From Sphingomonas telluris (GTDB lineage: Bacteria > Pseudomonadota > Alphaproteobacteria > Sphingomonadales > Sphingomonadaceae): 64,000 bases of DNA. The stretch spans positions 1,674,001 to 1,738,000 of the forward strand of contig NZ_JAKZHW010000001.1 of NCBI RefSeq assembly GCF_022568775.1, written 5' to 3'. Shown here piece after piece: positions 17,452 through 27,448 of the stretch. Made by a program: the position numbers and the translations under genes. The notes below the pieces were generated by a model. That model was not told the origin of the DNA. It made no database searches and saw only the letters and a list, made by a program, of their open reading frames with translations. Numbering within the stretch: the stretch's first letter is position 1; each line of letters starts with the position of its first letter.

Positions 17452-18309
17452 TTACGGAGCGCGCCGGGTACGCTCCACCAGATATCCGTGCAGCGACGCG
17501 ATCTCGTGGTCCGTGAAGTGGGTGAAAGCCTTGCGCGAGACGCCGGTCATCATCTTCAGCTCCTTGCCCGACGGCGGCAAGCCGGTGCGCATCAGCTTTG
17601 TAAAGGCCGCAAGGTCGTAGCTGCCGGTGATCGTCAAGTCCGGAGCCATCGTGCCGGGCTCGGCCTCCTTCCCCGAAAGCGTCGAGCCATGGCAGCCGCT
17701 GCAGACGGTCACCGCAATGTGCCGGCCGGCGGCGAACTGTGGTCCGAGGTCCGCCGCGCGCGCATTCGCATAATCCTGGACCACGACCGGAGCCGTCTTG
17801 AATTTGCCTGCGACGAGCCCGATCCGGCCGAGCGGACCGACACGCCGCGCTGGCGTTTCCCGACCGCCCGCTGGGGCCGCGCGGATCGCCTTGATCAGCG
17901 AACTGACCTCCGCGTCCGTGAGGTCCTGATAACTTTCGGACGGCATGACGAGCAGCGGCTCGCCTCGATAGCCGACGCCCTGGCGGATGGCCTGGGCGAG
18001 CTGCTGGTCCGTAGCCTGCTTCGCGACGAGCGTCAGGTTGGGCGCGTAGAGGGTTGCGATCTTCGCATCGTCGAGAAACTTGGCGCCATGCAGGTCGGAC
18101 CCATGGCACTCTGCACAGGCGCGCGTCAGGAGGAGGTGATTGCCCTCCTCGACGCTCGCCCGCTGCATCGGGATGAGCTTTTCAGCGTGCGGCTCGACCC
18201 TGGCGTTCAGCGCATTGTTCGACGCGAACCAGACGTAACCAGGCGCCGCGACGATCAGCAGCAGCACGAGACCCAGGACGTACCCCGTCCAACGCAATAC
18301 CTTCGCCAT
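17452..18309 (-). CDS. Membrane-anchored di-heme cytochrome c
   Basis: A 285-residue protein with an N-terminal membrane anchor (about residues 8-28) and two CxxCH heme sites: CAECH near residue 66 and CSGCH near residue 204. Met ligands are plausible in MPSES and MAPDL. It probably transfers electrons in the periplasm as a gamma-type alcohol-dehydrogenase-like subunit or oxidase donor; the partner is not in the window. The start is ATG 18309; an in-frame TTG two codons earlier is less likely. The upstream sequence has a GGGGG tract. Confidence 0.87.
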   Translation of the reverse strand: MAKVLRWTGYVLGLVLLLIVAAPGYVWFASNNALNARVEPHAEKLIPMQRASVEEGNHLLLTRACAECHGSDLHGAKFLDDAKIATLYAPNLTLVAKQATDQQLAQAIRQGVGYRGEPLLVMPSESYQDLTDAEVSSLIKAIRAAPAGGRETPARRVGPLGRIGLVAGKFKTAPVVVQDYANARAADLGPQFAAGRHIAVTVCSGCHGSTLSGKEAEPGTMAPDLTITGSYDLAAFTKLMRTGLPPSGKELKMMTGVSRKAFTHFTDHEIASLHGYLVERTRRAP

Positions 18310-18348
18310 TTCCAATTGCCCCCAATTGTGAGGGCGCCATAGCGAAGT

Positions 18349-20631
18349 TCAGCGGCGACGGGAATCGTGCCGGATATTGGCGGGACGGCCGCGCCTTCCG
18401 GTGCTGCGAACACGGTCGCGGCGCTGAGGTGCCGAACGCGGTCCGCCGTAGCTGCCTTCGGGCAATTCGAAGCGCAGCGAGCCGCTGACGGGATTAGCCT
18501 CCGCGAGCCTCAGGGTAAGCCGCTGGCCGACGCGATAGGTCTCCCCGCTCTCCTCGCCGACGAGCTGGCGCGCCGCCTCATCGTAGCGGAAATATTCCTG
18601 ACCAAGCGTCGAAGCGAGGACGAGTCCGTCGCCGCCGAGGTCCTCCACGGTCGCGAAGAAGCCGAACGGCTGCACGCCGGTGATGCGGCACTCGACGAGT
18701 TGGCCGACCTGGTCGGCGAGGAAGGCAGCGACATACCTGTCGATCGTCTCCCGCTCCGCCTCCATCGCGCGGCGTTCGAGCATGGAGATCTTCTCGCCGA
18801 TCTCTTCGAACCGCTCTTCTTCGCCCGGAGGCAGGCCGCCGTCCCCGAGCTTGTAAGCGGTGACGAGCGCGCGATGGACCAACAGGTCGGCGTAGCGGCG
18901 GATGGGCGAAGTGAAGTGCGCATAGGTCGCAAGCGCGAGGCCGAAGTGCCCCAGCCGCTCCGGTCCGTAGCGCGCCTGCATCTGCGTGCGGAGCAACTGC
19001 TCCATGATCTCGGCGCGGCCGTTCGAGTCACCGATCCGCTCAATGATGCGGTTGAAGGTGCTCGGCTTGACCACCTGCCCCAGCGCAAATTCGAGGTCGA
19101 AGGTCGCGAGATAGTCTTTCAGCGCGACCAGCTTCTCGCGGCTGGGGCCCTCGTGGACGCGATACATGACCGGCGCCTTCTTCGCCTCCAGCGCGCGGGC
19201 GGCGGCAACGTTGGCGGCAATCATGAAGTCCTCGACGAGGCGGTGCGCATCGAGCCGATCGCGCGGAGCGATCGAAGTGATGCGGCCCTTTTCGTCGAGC
19301 ATCACTCGGCGCTCGGGAATGTCGAGCTCGAGCGGCTCACGCTTGTTGCGGGCGGCGAGCATGGCGCGCCAGGCTCCCCACAACGGTTGCAGGGCGGTTC
19401 GGACCAACTCCTGGGGAACGGCGCCCTCGACCTCCGGCATGGAGCACGTAGGCGAGCTGACCTCGACCTTCTCTTCGCCCGCTGCATCGATTGCGGCCTG
19501 TGCATCCTCGTACGCAATGTTTGCAGCGACGCAAATCTTGGCGCGCGTAAATCGCCAGCTCTTGAGCGATCCGTCCTTGGCGATCTTCAGGTGACAGGCC
19601 ATTGCGGCCCGAACCTGCCCTTCCTTCAGCGAGCAGATGTCGGCGGACAGTTCCTCCGACAGCATCGGGACGACGCGGTCGGGGAAGTAGACGCTGTTGC
19701 CGCGCGCCCTCGCCTCGCGGTCGAGCTCGGAGCCGGGGCGGACGTAGTAGCTGACGTCGGCAATCGCGACGATCGCCTTCCAGCCACCCTTGTTGTCCTC
19801 GTCATCGTCCGGGGCCGCCCAGATGGCGTCGTCATGGTCGCGCGCGTCGGCGGGGTCGATTGCGACGATCGGCAGATGCGTCAGGTCTTCGCGCTCGCCG
19901 AGCGGCAGCTTCGCGACCCGATGCGCTCCGTCGATCGCTTCCTGCCGGAATTCGTGGCGGAGGCCATGCTTGTGAATGGCGATCAGGCTGAAGCTGCGCG
20001 GCGCGAACGGATCTCCAAGCACCGCGTCGACGCGCGCCTGTACTCGCGGCGGGCGTCCCGAGACTTCGCACAGCACGAGGTCGCCGGGCTCGGCGTCTTT
20101 CAGGTCGCTGATCGCAAGCTCGCGCCGCTCCTTCTTCTCCACCGGGGTCAGCCAGAAACGTTCGCCCTCCTTCTTCACGACGCCCAGCACCAGCTCGGCC
20201 GAGCGCATGAGCTTTTTCATCGGGTGGGCGACGTAGCCCTGCCCGCGCTCCTCGGTCCGGGCGAGGATGCGATCTCCGATGCCGAGCGCCCCGCGCCGGC
20301 CGCGCTCGATCACGCGAAGGCGTGGAGGCGGCCCGTCGGCGTGCCACTGCTCCGGCACCGCGAAGATGTTGCCGCTGTCGTCGGCCTCGACGATCCGCAG
20401 CACGGTGACCTTCGGAACTCCCCCCGCCTTGTGGAAAGCGCGGCCGGGGGCGCTGTCGATCAGCCCCTCGTCGGCCATGTCCTTCAGCAGCGACTTGAGC
20501 AGGATCTTGTCCTGGCCCGACAGGCCGAAGGCGCGCGCGATCTCGCGCTTGCCCGCCGGCTGGTCGGACGTCGCGATGAAGTCGAGAATCTGCTTGCGGT
20601 TGGGGAGCCCGGCCGAACGTTTGCGAACCAT
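18349..20631 (-). CDS. rnr: Ribonuclease R
   Basis: The 760-residue 3'-5' exoribonuclease has an N-terminal helix-turn-helix segment, cold-shock domains, an RNB catalytic domain with DPADARDHDDA near residue 258 carrying the metal-binding Asp residues, and a C-terminal S1 domain near residues 625-705. A short basic tail (RRDRVRSTGRRGR) follows and may help bind structured RNA. It degrades structured RNA and takes part in rRNA quality control. The downstream cytochrome c gene starts 39 bases later, and the DksA-like gene ends 19 bases upstream. Confidence 0.95.
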   Translation of the reverse strand: MVRKRSAGLPNRKQILDFIATSDQPAGKREIARAFGLSGQDKILLKSLLKDMADEGLIDSAPGRAFHKAGGVPKVTVLRIVEADDSGNIFAVPEQWHADGPPPRLRVIERGRRGALGIGDRILARTEERGQGYVAHPMKKLMRSAELVLGVVKKEGERFWLTPVEKKERRELAISDLKDAEPGDLVLCEVSGRPPRVQARVDAVLGDPFAPRSFSLIAIHKHGLRHEFRQEAIDGAHRVAKLPLGEREDLTHLPIVAIDPADARDHDDAIWAAPDDDEDNKGGWKAIVAIADVSYYVRPGSELDREARARGNSVYFPDRVVPMLSEELSADICSLKEGQVRAAMACHLKIAKDGSLKSWRFTRAKICVAANIAYEDAQAAIDAAGEEKVEVSSPTCSMPEVEGAVPQELVRTALQPLWGAWRAMLAARNKREPLELDIPERRVMLDEKGRITSIAPRDRLDAHRLVEDFMIAANVAAARALEAKKAPVMYRVHEGPSREKLVALKDYLATFDLEFALGQVVKPSTFNRIIERIGDSNGRAEIMEQLLRTQMQARYGPERLGHFGLALATYAHFTSPIRRYADLLVHRALVTAYKLGDGGLPPGEEERFEEIGEKISMLERRAMEAERETIDRYVAAFLADQVGQLVECRITGVQPFGFFATVEDLGGDGLVLASTLGQEYFRYDEAARQLVGEESGETYRVGQRLTLRLAEANPVSGSLRFELPEGSYGGPRSAPQRRDRVRSTGRRGRPANIRHDSRRR

Positions 20632-20650
20632 GTCGAGGCCCTAAACGCGC

Positions 20651-20914
20651 CTAGCGCAGCTGGCTATCCTTGCTGCCCCGACGATTGATCGTGGAGTGCA
20701 CCACGGCCTTGTCGCGTTCCGACTGGCAGGCGATGCAGGTGCGTACGCCCGGAAGCGCCTCGCGCCGCTTCTTCGGGATGATCTCGCCGCAATCGTCGCA
20801 TTCCTCCGCGCTCTCGCCCTGCGGCGTGAGTGCGCGGGCGCGAAGGATCGCATCCTTCACCGTGTCGTCGATCTGGTCCTGAACCGCGCCATCGCGCGTC
20901 CATCCACCGGCCAT
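20651..20914 (-). CDS. Short DksA/TraR C4 zinc-finger protein
   Basis: The 87-residue protein has a C4 zinc finger CDDCGEIIP ... CIACQ (residues 39-63) and a short N-terminal helix, much shorter than the coiled coil of true DksA. It resembles the YbiI/TraR group. Longer members bind the RNA polymerase secondary channel; whether this one does is unknown. Its ribosome-binding site (GGAGAAAGGAA) is in the right arm of a perfect 10-bp hairpin, so translation may be regulated. It lies between the M28 peptidase and rnr on the same strand. Confidence 0.85.
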   Translation of the reverse strand: MAGGWTRDGAVQDQIDDTVKDAILRARALTPQGESAEECDDCGEIIPKKRREALPGVRTCIACQSERDKAVVHSTINRRGSKDSQLR

Positions 20915-20922
20915 GAGCGTTC

Positions 20923-20949
20923 CTTTCTCCCTGTTATATAGGGAGAAAG
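20923..20949 (-). promoter_or_regulatory. Perfect hairpin containing the DksA-like gene's SD
   Basis: CTTTCTCCCT and AGGGAGAAAG form a perfect 10-bp stem with a 7-base AT-rich loop, 8 bases upstream of the ATG. The right arm read on the minus strand is the Shine-Dalgarno sequence. There is no T tract after it. The loop (ATATAAC) also resembles a -10 box, so a promoter is an alternative reading. Confidence 0.55.
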
Positions 20950-20954
20950 CCGGT

Positions 20955-22349
20955 CTATTTCACGGGTTCCGGAGGAGGAGCGAGGTATGGCTTGAAGGCG
21001 CCGCCGGGCACGGCGGAGGCGACGGGGCTTTCGAAGCCATCCTTGCTCACGGACGACACGCCGAAGACCCAGTCGTCCACGCGAACGCCTTTCAGAGTAC
21101 TGCTCCAAGAACTTCGGTGCCCCGTTTCGTCCGGCTCCTCGCCGATGTGCAAAGCAGGCTTCCACGAGATGCCGCCCGGAACAGGCTGCCAGCGAGATTC
21201 ATCCGTGCGGCGCATGTAGACGACGAAGCGGTCTGCACCTTCGATCGGATACCACCATAGGGTGGTGTCGGTACTTACTGCACCCTCCGCCCGAGCTTCG
21301 GGCGGCGGCGGAGCGCTGGCGATTGCGGCTAGCGCCGCGACATTCAGCTTCGTGACCTTCTCCAGATAGGGGAAGTCCATGTTCTCGATCGTATCGCCGT
21401 ACTTGATGCCCTTCTCGGTGCGCAGGTCCTGGTGCTGCCAGTTGTAATTCTCGACCGCGACAGAGAAGCGCACGGCCGGATAGCCCGCATTCAGGAACTC
21501 GGTGTGGTCGCCGCCGCGGCCGAAGCGGTCGTTGCGCCAGACCTGCATGACGTCGAGACCGATGTTCAGCCGATCCGCCAGCGTATCGAGGAAGCGCGAG
21601 ATGTTGCGCGACGGCGCGTCATTCTCGCCGCCGAGGCTGCGGAGGTCCTTCGCCAGCTGCTCATGCCCCTGCCACCGCGGGCCCTCGGAAAAGACGCGCA
21701 CGAGCCTGTCGTTGCAGACCCCGTCGGATCCGCAGCTGTTGCCGATGATGTCGTTGTTGAGGTTCGCAACGACGTTCCACCCCTGCTTCTTCGCGTAATC
21801 GGCGAGCACCTTGCCGCCGTAGAGGCCCTGCTCCTCACCCGAGAGCGCGGCGTAGACGATCGTGCCAGGGAACTTGTGTTTCGACAGCACTCTCGCGGCC
21901 TCGATTACGGCAGCGGTGCCGGAGCCGTCGTCGTTTGCGCCCGGCGCATCCGACGTGAAGTTCATCACGTCGGTAACCCTGCTGTCGATGTGACCGGTGA
22001 TGATGACCACGTCGTTCGACCGGTCGGTTCCGCGCTGGATGGCAATCTGGTCGCAAATCCGCGTCGGTGTCGGAACGCGCTTACCGGTGAAATTGTCGCA
22101 CGGGCGCTGCGTTGCGAGGCCGAAGCTCTTGAACCGCCCCTGCGTCCAATCGAGCGCCGCGCCGATGCCGCGCTTCGGATCGGTCTGAGAGGATAGCGTG
22201 TGGCGGGTGCCGAAGCTCACCAGCTTCTCGACCGTCCGTTTCATCTCGGCACCGCTGACCGGCGCGATGATCTCCTTCAGCCTTGCATCGGGTGAAGGCG
22301 GCGCCGCAGCAATCAACAACAGGCAGGGAAGCAGTCCAACTTTACGCAC
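20955..22349 (-). CDS. M28-family zinc aminopeptidase, exported
   Basis: The 464-residue protein starts at GTG after AAGGAG with good spacing. It has an N-terminal signal peptide and an M28 catalytic domain. The zinc ligands and catalytic residues appear in order: TGHIDSR, GANDDGSG, SGEEQGL, NNDIIG and GGDHTEF. A C-terminal fibronectin-like region (residues 370-460) ends the protein. Members are periplasmic or secreted aminopeptidases; substrate preference cannot be read. Its stop lies 6 bases from the hairpin before the DksA-like gene. Confidence 0.88.
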   Translation of the reverse strand: MRKVGLLPCLLLIAAAPPSPDARLKEIIAPVSGAEMKRTVEKLVSFGTRHTLSSQTDPKRGIGAALDWTQGRFKSFGLATQRPCDNFTGKRVPTPTRICDQIAIQRGTDRSNDVVIITGHIDSRVTDVMNFTSDAPGANDDGSGTAAVIEAARVLSKHKFPGTIVYAALSGEEQGLYGGKVLADYAKKQGWNVVANLNNDIIGNSCGSDGVCNDRLVRVFSEGPRWQGHEQLAKDLRSLGGENDAPSRNISRFLDTLADRLNIGLDVMQVWRNDRFGRGGDHTEFLNAGYPAVRFSVAVENYNWQHQDLRTEKGIKYGDTIENMDFPYLEKVTKLNVAALAAIASAPPPPEARAEGAVSTDTTLWWYPIEGADRFVVYMRRTDESRWQPVPGGISWKPALHIGEEPDETGHRSSWSSTLKGVRVDDWVFGVSSVSKDGFESPVASAVPGGAFKPYLAPPPEPVK

Positions 22350-22445
22350 GCAACGTCTCCTTCTCCGGCAAGCGCAACTGGCATTTGCGGGACCGCGGGT
22401 CTAGGGGAGCGGCAACCTCAGAACAGCTGATTCAAGGACATTTTC

Positions 22446-23945
<1,500 letters not shown>

Positions 23946-23950
23946 CAAAA

Positions 23951-23970
23951 GGGGCTCCTCACGGAGTCCC
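23951..23970 (+). terminator. Weak hairpin after mmsA
   Basis: GGGGCTCC and GGAGTCCC form an 8-bp stem with one G-U pair and a TCAC loop, 5 bases after the mmsA stop. There is no T tract, so factor-independent termination is doubtful. Confidence 0.35.
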
Positions 23971-24029
23971 GCTTCGGTCAGATGATCGTATAGGGAAACG
24001 GCTGCCGTAGTACGGCGTTGAAGGGGGGT

Positions 24030-24554
24030 ATGATGCGCTTCTACGTCCCGATTGCCATCCTTGCCTCCGTCACAGGGCTGGTCGCCTGTAGCGGCGGACG
24101 CGATCCCGTCGCCGACGAGGCCAACAATGCGGCCGCTGTTCCGACCGACGTGGACGTCCTCCCACCGGACGAGAGCGTCGCAACGCCGACCAACGACCTC
24201 GAAAATGGGGACGACGAGGATGTGAACGTCGGAGCCGCGGACGGCGATACGAAGACGATCCCCGCCGCCTTCCACGGGCGCTGGGCTCTCACTCCGGCGG
24301 ATTGTTCCGGTGCCCGCAGCGACACCAAGGGCCTGCTGATCATTTCGGCCGATTCGTTGCGTTTCTACGAGGCGCAGGCGAAGCCCAAGGGCGACCTGAA
24401 GCTGACGCCGAAGTCCGTAAGCGGCGATTTCGCCTTCACGGGCGAGGGCATGAGCTGGAAGAAGTATGAGGCGCTTGAGCTTCAGAAGAATAAGCTCGTG
24501 CGGACCGAAAGCGGCCCGATGGCCAGCTACACCTACGCGCGCTGCACTAGCTAG
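24030..24554 (+). CDS. Hypothetical lipoprotein with acidic linker
   Basis: This 174-residue protein starts at ATG 24030; the next codon (24033) is also ATG. Both follow AAGGGGGG. A lipobox LVACS predicts lipidation at Cys20. Residues 27-70 form an Asp/Glu/Pro-rich linker, followed by a compact domain with two Cys (PADCSG and ARCTS) that could pair. The domain, with HGRWAL near residue 86 and a late YTYARC, resembles small lipocalin-like periplasmic domains but I cannot name a family. Its last 4 bases overlap the end of the convergent flavoprotein gene. Confidence 0.75.
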   Translation: MMRFYVPIAILASVTGLVACSGGRDPVADEANNAAAVPTDVDVLPPDESVATPTNDLENGDDEDVNVGAADGDTKTIPAAFHGRWALTPADCSGARSDTKGLLIISADSLRFYEAQAKPKGDLKLTPKSVSGDFAFTGEGMSWKKYEALELQKNKLVRTESGPMASYTYARCTS

Positions 24555-25966
24555 CGGACCAGCTTACCCGGATTCATGATGCCAAGCGGGTCGAGCGCGT
24601 GCTTGATCGCGCGCAATGCATGGAGCTTGGCCGGAGGGCCCAGCCGCTCCAGCTCGTCGATCTTCATCTGCCCGATGCCATGCTCGGCCGAGATCGATCC
24701 GCCCGCAGCGACCACGAGGTCGTCGACGACGTGTGTGATCCGCCCGCCTTCGCTCGCGTACCAGTCGGGTGCGGCGTGAGTTCCGGCGCGGACGTGGAAG
24801 TGCACGTTTCCGTCGCCGAGATGGCCGAACGCGCTGGCGATTACTCCGGGGAAAGCGCGCTCCACTTCAGCTGAGGCGTCGACGATGAAGCGAGGCATGG
24901 CGGCAACCGGGACGGAGATGTCGTGGGCCAGCGTTGGACCTTCGGCGCGCTCCGCCTCCGAGATGGAATCGCGGATGCGCCAGAAGGCGTCGGCCTGGCC
25001 TTCGTTCGACGCCAGCACGGCGTCGCCGATTATGCCGTGCTCCAGCGCTTCGCCGAGCATTCGTTCTATGTCGGCGGCAATATCCGTTGCGGGATCGGAG
25101 GTCGTCGCCTCGATCAGCAAGTGCCAGGCCTGGTTGCTCTCCAGCGGGGCCCGGGTGCCGGGAATATGCTTCAGGACCAGCTGCAGGCAGTCGTCCGGGA
25201 CGAGCTCGAAACCCTCGATGCTGCTCGTACGGCCTTCCAGGAACCGCAACAGGTCGAGCGCCTTCATCGGACTCTCCGTCCCGACCCAAGCAACCGCGCG
25301 CGAGGCGACGGCCGGAACCAGCCGCAAGGCGACGGCCGTGATAACGCCGAGCGTGCCTTCCGCGCCGATCAGCAACTGGTCGAGGCTGTAGCCGCGATTG
25401 TCCTTCTTCAGGCCCGACAGGCCGTCGTGGACCGACCCATCCGGCAGAACCGCTTCAACGCCTGCCACCAGCGATCGCATGGTCCCGAACTTCAACACCT
25501 GCGTCCCGCCGGCGTTGGTCGAGGTCAGGCCTCCGATAGTGCAGCTCCCCCGCGAGCCAAGTGTCAGCGGAAAGCGCATCCCAACACCGTTAGCGCGATG
25601 GTGCAGTTCTTCGAGGATCACGCCCGCTTCCGCGACCGCCAGCCGGTTCTCCGCGCTGATGGAGCGGATGCGATTCATCCGGCGCATGGAAAGAATTACG
25701 GCCGAGCCATCGGCGGGCGGGGTCGCCCCCCCGACCATGCCCGTATTGCCGCCCTGGGGAACCAGCGCGACGCGGGACTCGCCCGCCAGTCGCACGATCT
25801 CCGCGGCTTCTTCGGTCGACGACGGACTCAAGATTCCCGCGGCATTCCCGTGAAAGCGCCCGCGCCAGTCGTTCAGCCAGGGCTCGACGTCCGAAGGATC
25901 GGTGATCGCCGCCTTCGGGCCGAAGCGGGACCGCACGTCCTCGATCAATCGCTGCGCGTCACTCAT
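24551..25966 (-). CDS. GlcD-type FAD-linked 2-hydroxyacid dehydrogenase
   Basis: A 471-residue protein from ATG 25966; longer in-frame extensions run into folA. It has the PCMH FAD-binding domain with PQGGNTGMVGG near residue 70 and GGLTSTNAGG near residue 143, and a C-terminal FAD-oxidase domain with GHLGDGNVHFHV and the ending EHGIGQMK. This is the layout of D-lactate, glycolate and D-2-hydroxyglutarate dehydrogenases. The single-gene form without glcE/glcF neighbours favours D-2-hydroxyglutarate or D-lactate as substrate, by inference. It is divergent from folA with only 42 bases between starts. Confidence 0.87.
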   Translation of the reverse strand: MSDAQRLIEDVRSRFGPKAAITDPSDVEPWLNDWRGRFHGNAAGILSPSSTEEAAEIVRLAGESRVALVPQGGNTGMVGGATPPADGSAVILSMRRMNRIRSISAENRLAVAEAGVILEELHHRANGVGMRFPLTLGSRGSCTIGGLTSTNAGGTQVLKFGTMRSLVAGVEAVLPDGSVHDGLSGLKKDNRGYSLDQLLIGAEGTLGVITAVALRLVPAVASRAVAWVGTESPMKALDLLRFLEGRTSSIEGFELVPDDCLQLVLKHIPGTRAPLESNQAWHLLIEATTSDPATDIAADIERMLGEALEHGIIGDAVLASNEGQADAFWRIRDSISEAERAEGPTLAHDISVPVAAMPRFIVDASAEVERAFPGVIASAFGHLGDGNVHFHVRAGTHAAPDWYASEGGRITHVVDDLVVAAGGSISAEHGIGQMKIDELERLGPPAKLHALRAIKHALDPLGIMNPGKLVR

Positions 25967-26008
25967 CAGAGATGTGTTGGCATCTGCGCGGCACGCGGGC
26001 AAATCGCA

Positions 26009-26509
26009 ATGGTGACCGACCGGCCCAAGATCACCCTTGTCGTTGCGCGCGCCACCAATGGCGTGATCGGGCGCGACGGCACGCTGCCCTGGCGAATCTC
26101 GGCGGACCTGAAGCGGTTCAAGCGCCTGACGATGGGCACGGTTATGGTGATGGGCCGCAAGACGTTCGACAGCCTGCCCGGCCTCCTGCCCGGACGACGG
26201 CACGTCGTGCTGACGCGAGACCGGAGCTGGTCCGCCCCGGGCGCGGAGATCGTTCATTCGGTGGAGGAAGCGATTGCCCTGGCCGGCAGCGAACCGATCT
26301 CCGTCATCGGCGGGGCGGAGATCTTCGACTTGTTCCTGCCCCATGCGGACCGGCTTGAGCTGACCGACGTGCTGGCCCCCATCGCCGGGGACACGGTCAT
26401 GGCGGATCCACGCTCAGACGAAAGCTGGCGCGAGATTGGACGCGAAGATCATTCCGCCGAGGGTGAGACCCCGGCTTTCAGCTTCGTAACGCTGGAGCGA
26501 TCGGCCTGA
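26009..26509 (+). CDS. folA: Dihydrofolate reductase
   Basis: The 166-residue protein starts at ATG 26009, with a GTG as next codon. It reduces dihydrofolate with NADPH. Visible motifs are ATNGVIGRDGTLPW near residue 15, the FKRLTMG helix with the substrate-binding residues, VMGRKTFDSLPG near residue 47 and VIGGAEIFDLFLP near residue 104. The usual thymidylate synthase gene is not adjacent. It ends one base before the convergent small secreted gene. Confidence 0.95.
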   Translation: MVTDRPKITLVVARATNGVIGRDGTLPWRISADLKRFKRLTMGTVMVMGRKTFDSLPGLLPGRRHVVLTRDRSWSAPGAEIVHSVEEAIALAGSEPISVIGGAEIFDLFLPHADRLELTDVLAPIAGDTVMADPRSDESWREIGREDHSAEGETPAFSFVTLERSA

Positions 26510-26794
26510 TTAGCCGCCGCTGCGGCCGCGGATCGACTGCTGATCGACGCCCATCCGCCGCTTCTCATCGAGGAAGTCCTGGGAGGCTTCCTCCGCTGCC
26601 TGCCACTCCGCCTTGGTGTGGCAGATCTTGCGAGGGATGACGGATCCAACGAACTGCTCCCGCTTGCAGACGACCTTGTCGCCGTCGTCGACCTTCTTCT
26701 TGGCGGGCGCCGGAGCAGCCGGAGCAGCGGTGTCCTGCGCGATGGCGGCGGTTGAGAACAATGCAACAGCCGAGAGGGCAAACAGGATGCGCAT
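26510..26794 (-). CDS. Small secreted Cys protein (CHTKxEW type, copy 1)
   Basis: A 94-residue protein from ATG 26794; the longer in-frame extension would bury the signal peptide. The signal ends AAIAQ. The mature part has a Pro/Ala linker, a Lys-rich stretch, then VCKREQFVGSVIPRKICHTKAEW: two cysteines 16 residues apart, the second in a CHTKxEW motif. A paralogue with the same motif order is encoded at 45072-45308. The cysteines may pair in the periplasm. No function is known to me. Confidence 0.8.
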   Translation of the reverse strand: MRILFALSAVALFSTAAIAQDTAAPAAPAPAKKKVDDGDKVVCKREQFVGSVIPRKICHTKAEWQAAEEASQDFLDEKRRMGVDQQSIRGRSGG

Positions 26795-26870
26795 GGGAAG
26801 CACTCCGGTTGGATTGGAAGCCGGCAAATTGCTCGCCAACCCTGTTGCTGTCAATAACAAGTAAACCGGA

Positions 26871-27410
26871 TCAAGGCTTTAGCTCCTGCGCCTGCGGCCT
26901 CGAGCGCGCGTAAGTGCGGTAGCGGCGCATCTGATCGGCGAGGACGCCGTCGACCACCGCCGCGAGCTTGTCGGCGCCGCCTTCGGCAAAGCCCGCTGCC
27001 CGATAATCGAGCGTCACCTTCGAACCGCCCGCGATCCGTTCGACCGTGACGTCCATCACGCCGGTCGTGGCCTGATACAGCAACGGTCCCAGCGGCCCGG
27101 TCATGAGGAGGCGCTTGCCAGGATCGAGGAAGGTCACGCGCATGTGCTCGATACCGCCGCCCGATGGGAAGCGCTCGCAAAAGCATCCGCCAGGACTGAG
27201 CGCCAGGCTCAGGTTCGCGGAATCCCCGCTGTAGGTATGGTCCTTGTTCCACCAGTCGCCGATGCGGGTGAAGGCGTCGAAAGCCACCGCGGGCGGGACG
27301 ACGAGCTGTACGGTTTCTCTAACGTGCAGGCCGTTCGGATTGGCGCTGACGACATCGGCATTGGCCGCGGTCGAAACGGCGAACAGGCCCGCTGCAAGGA
27401 TCCACTTCAT
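26871..27410 (-). CDS. Exported SRPBCC-fold protein
   Basis: A 179-residue protein from ATG 27410, preceded by a G6 tract. The signal peptide ends TAANA. The mature domain has the SRPBCC (START-like) pattern: VQLVVPPAVAFDAFT near residue 34, WWNKDHTYSG near residue 52, and a C-terminal helix. Such domains bind hydrophobic ligands in a cavity; the ligand is unknown. It follows adk by 38 bases and may be read from the ribosomal operon, where it occupies the place rpsM would usually have. Confidence 0.8.
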   Translation of the reverse strand: MKWILAAGLFAVSTAANADVVSANPNGLHVRETVQLVVPPAVAFDAFTRIGDWWNKDHTYSGDSANLSLALSPGGCFCERFPSGGGIEHMRVTFLDPGKRLLMTGPLGPLLYQATTGVMDVTVERIAGGSKVTLDYRAAGFAEGGADKLAAVVDGVLADQMRRYRTYARSRPQAQELKP

Positions 27411-27448
27411 GGGCACCCCCCTTGCAGGCGAGGATGCCCGCAACAGTG

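Noticed and set aside
18367..20688. 773-codon open frame opposite rnr
   Set aside because: It covers RNase R exactly on the other strand. The length comes from GC-rich codons that leave few stops in the antisense frame, and the product has no motif.
24923..26009. Long in-frame upstream extension of folA
   Set aside because: The extension runs antisense through the GlcD-type flavoprotein gene; DHFR homology starts only at 26009.
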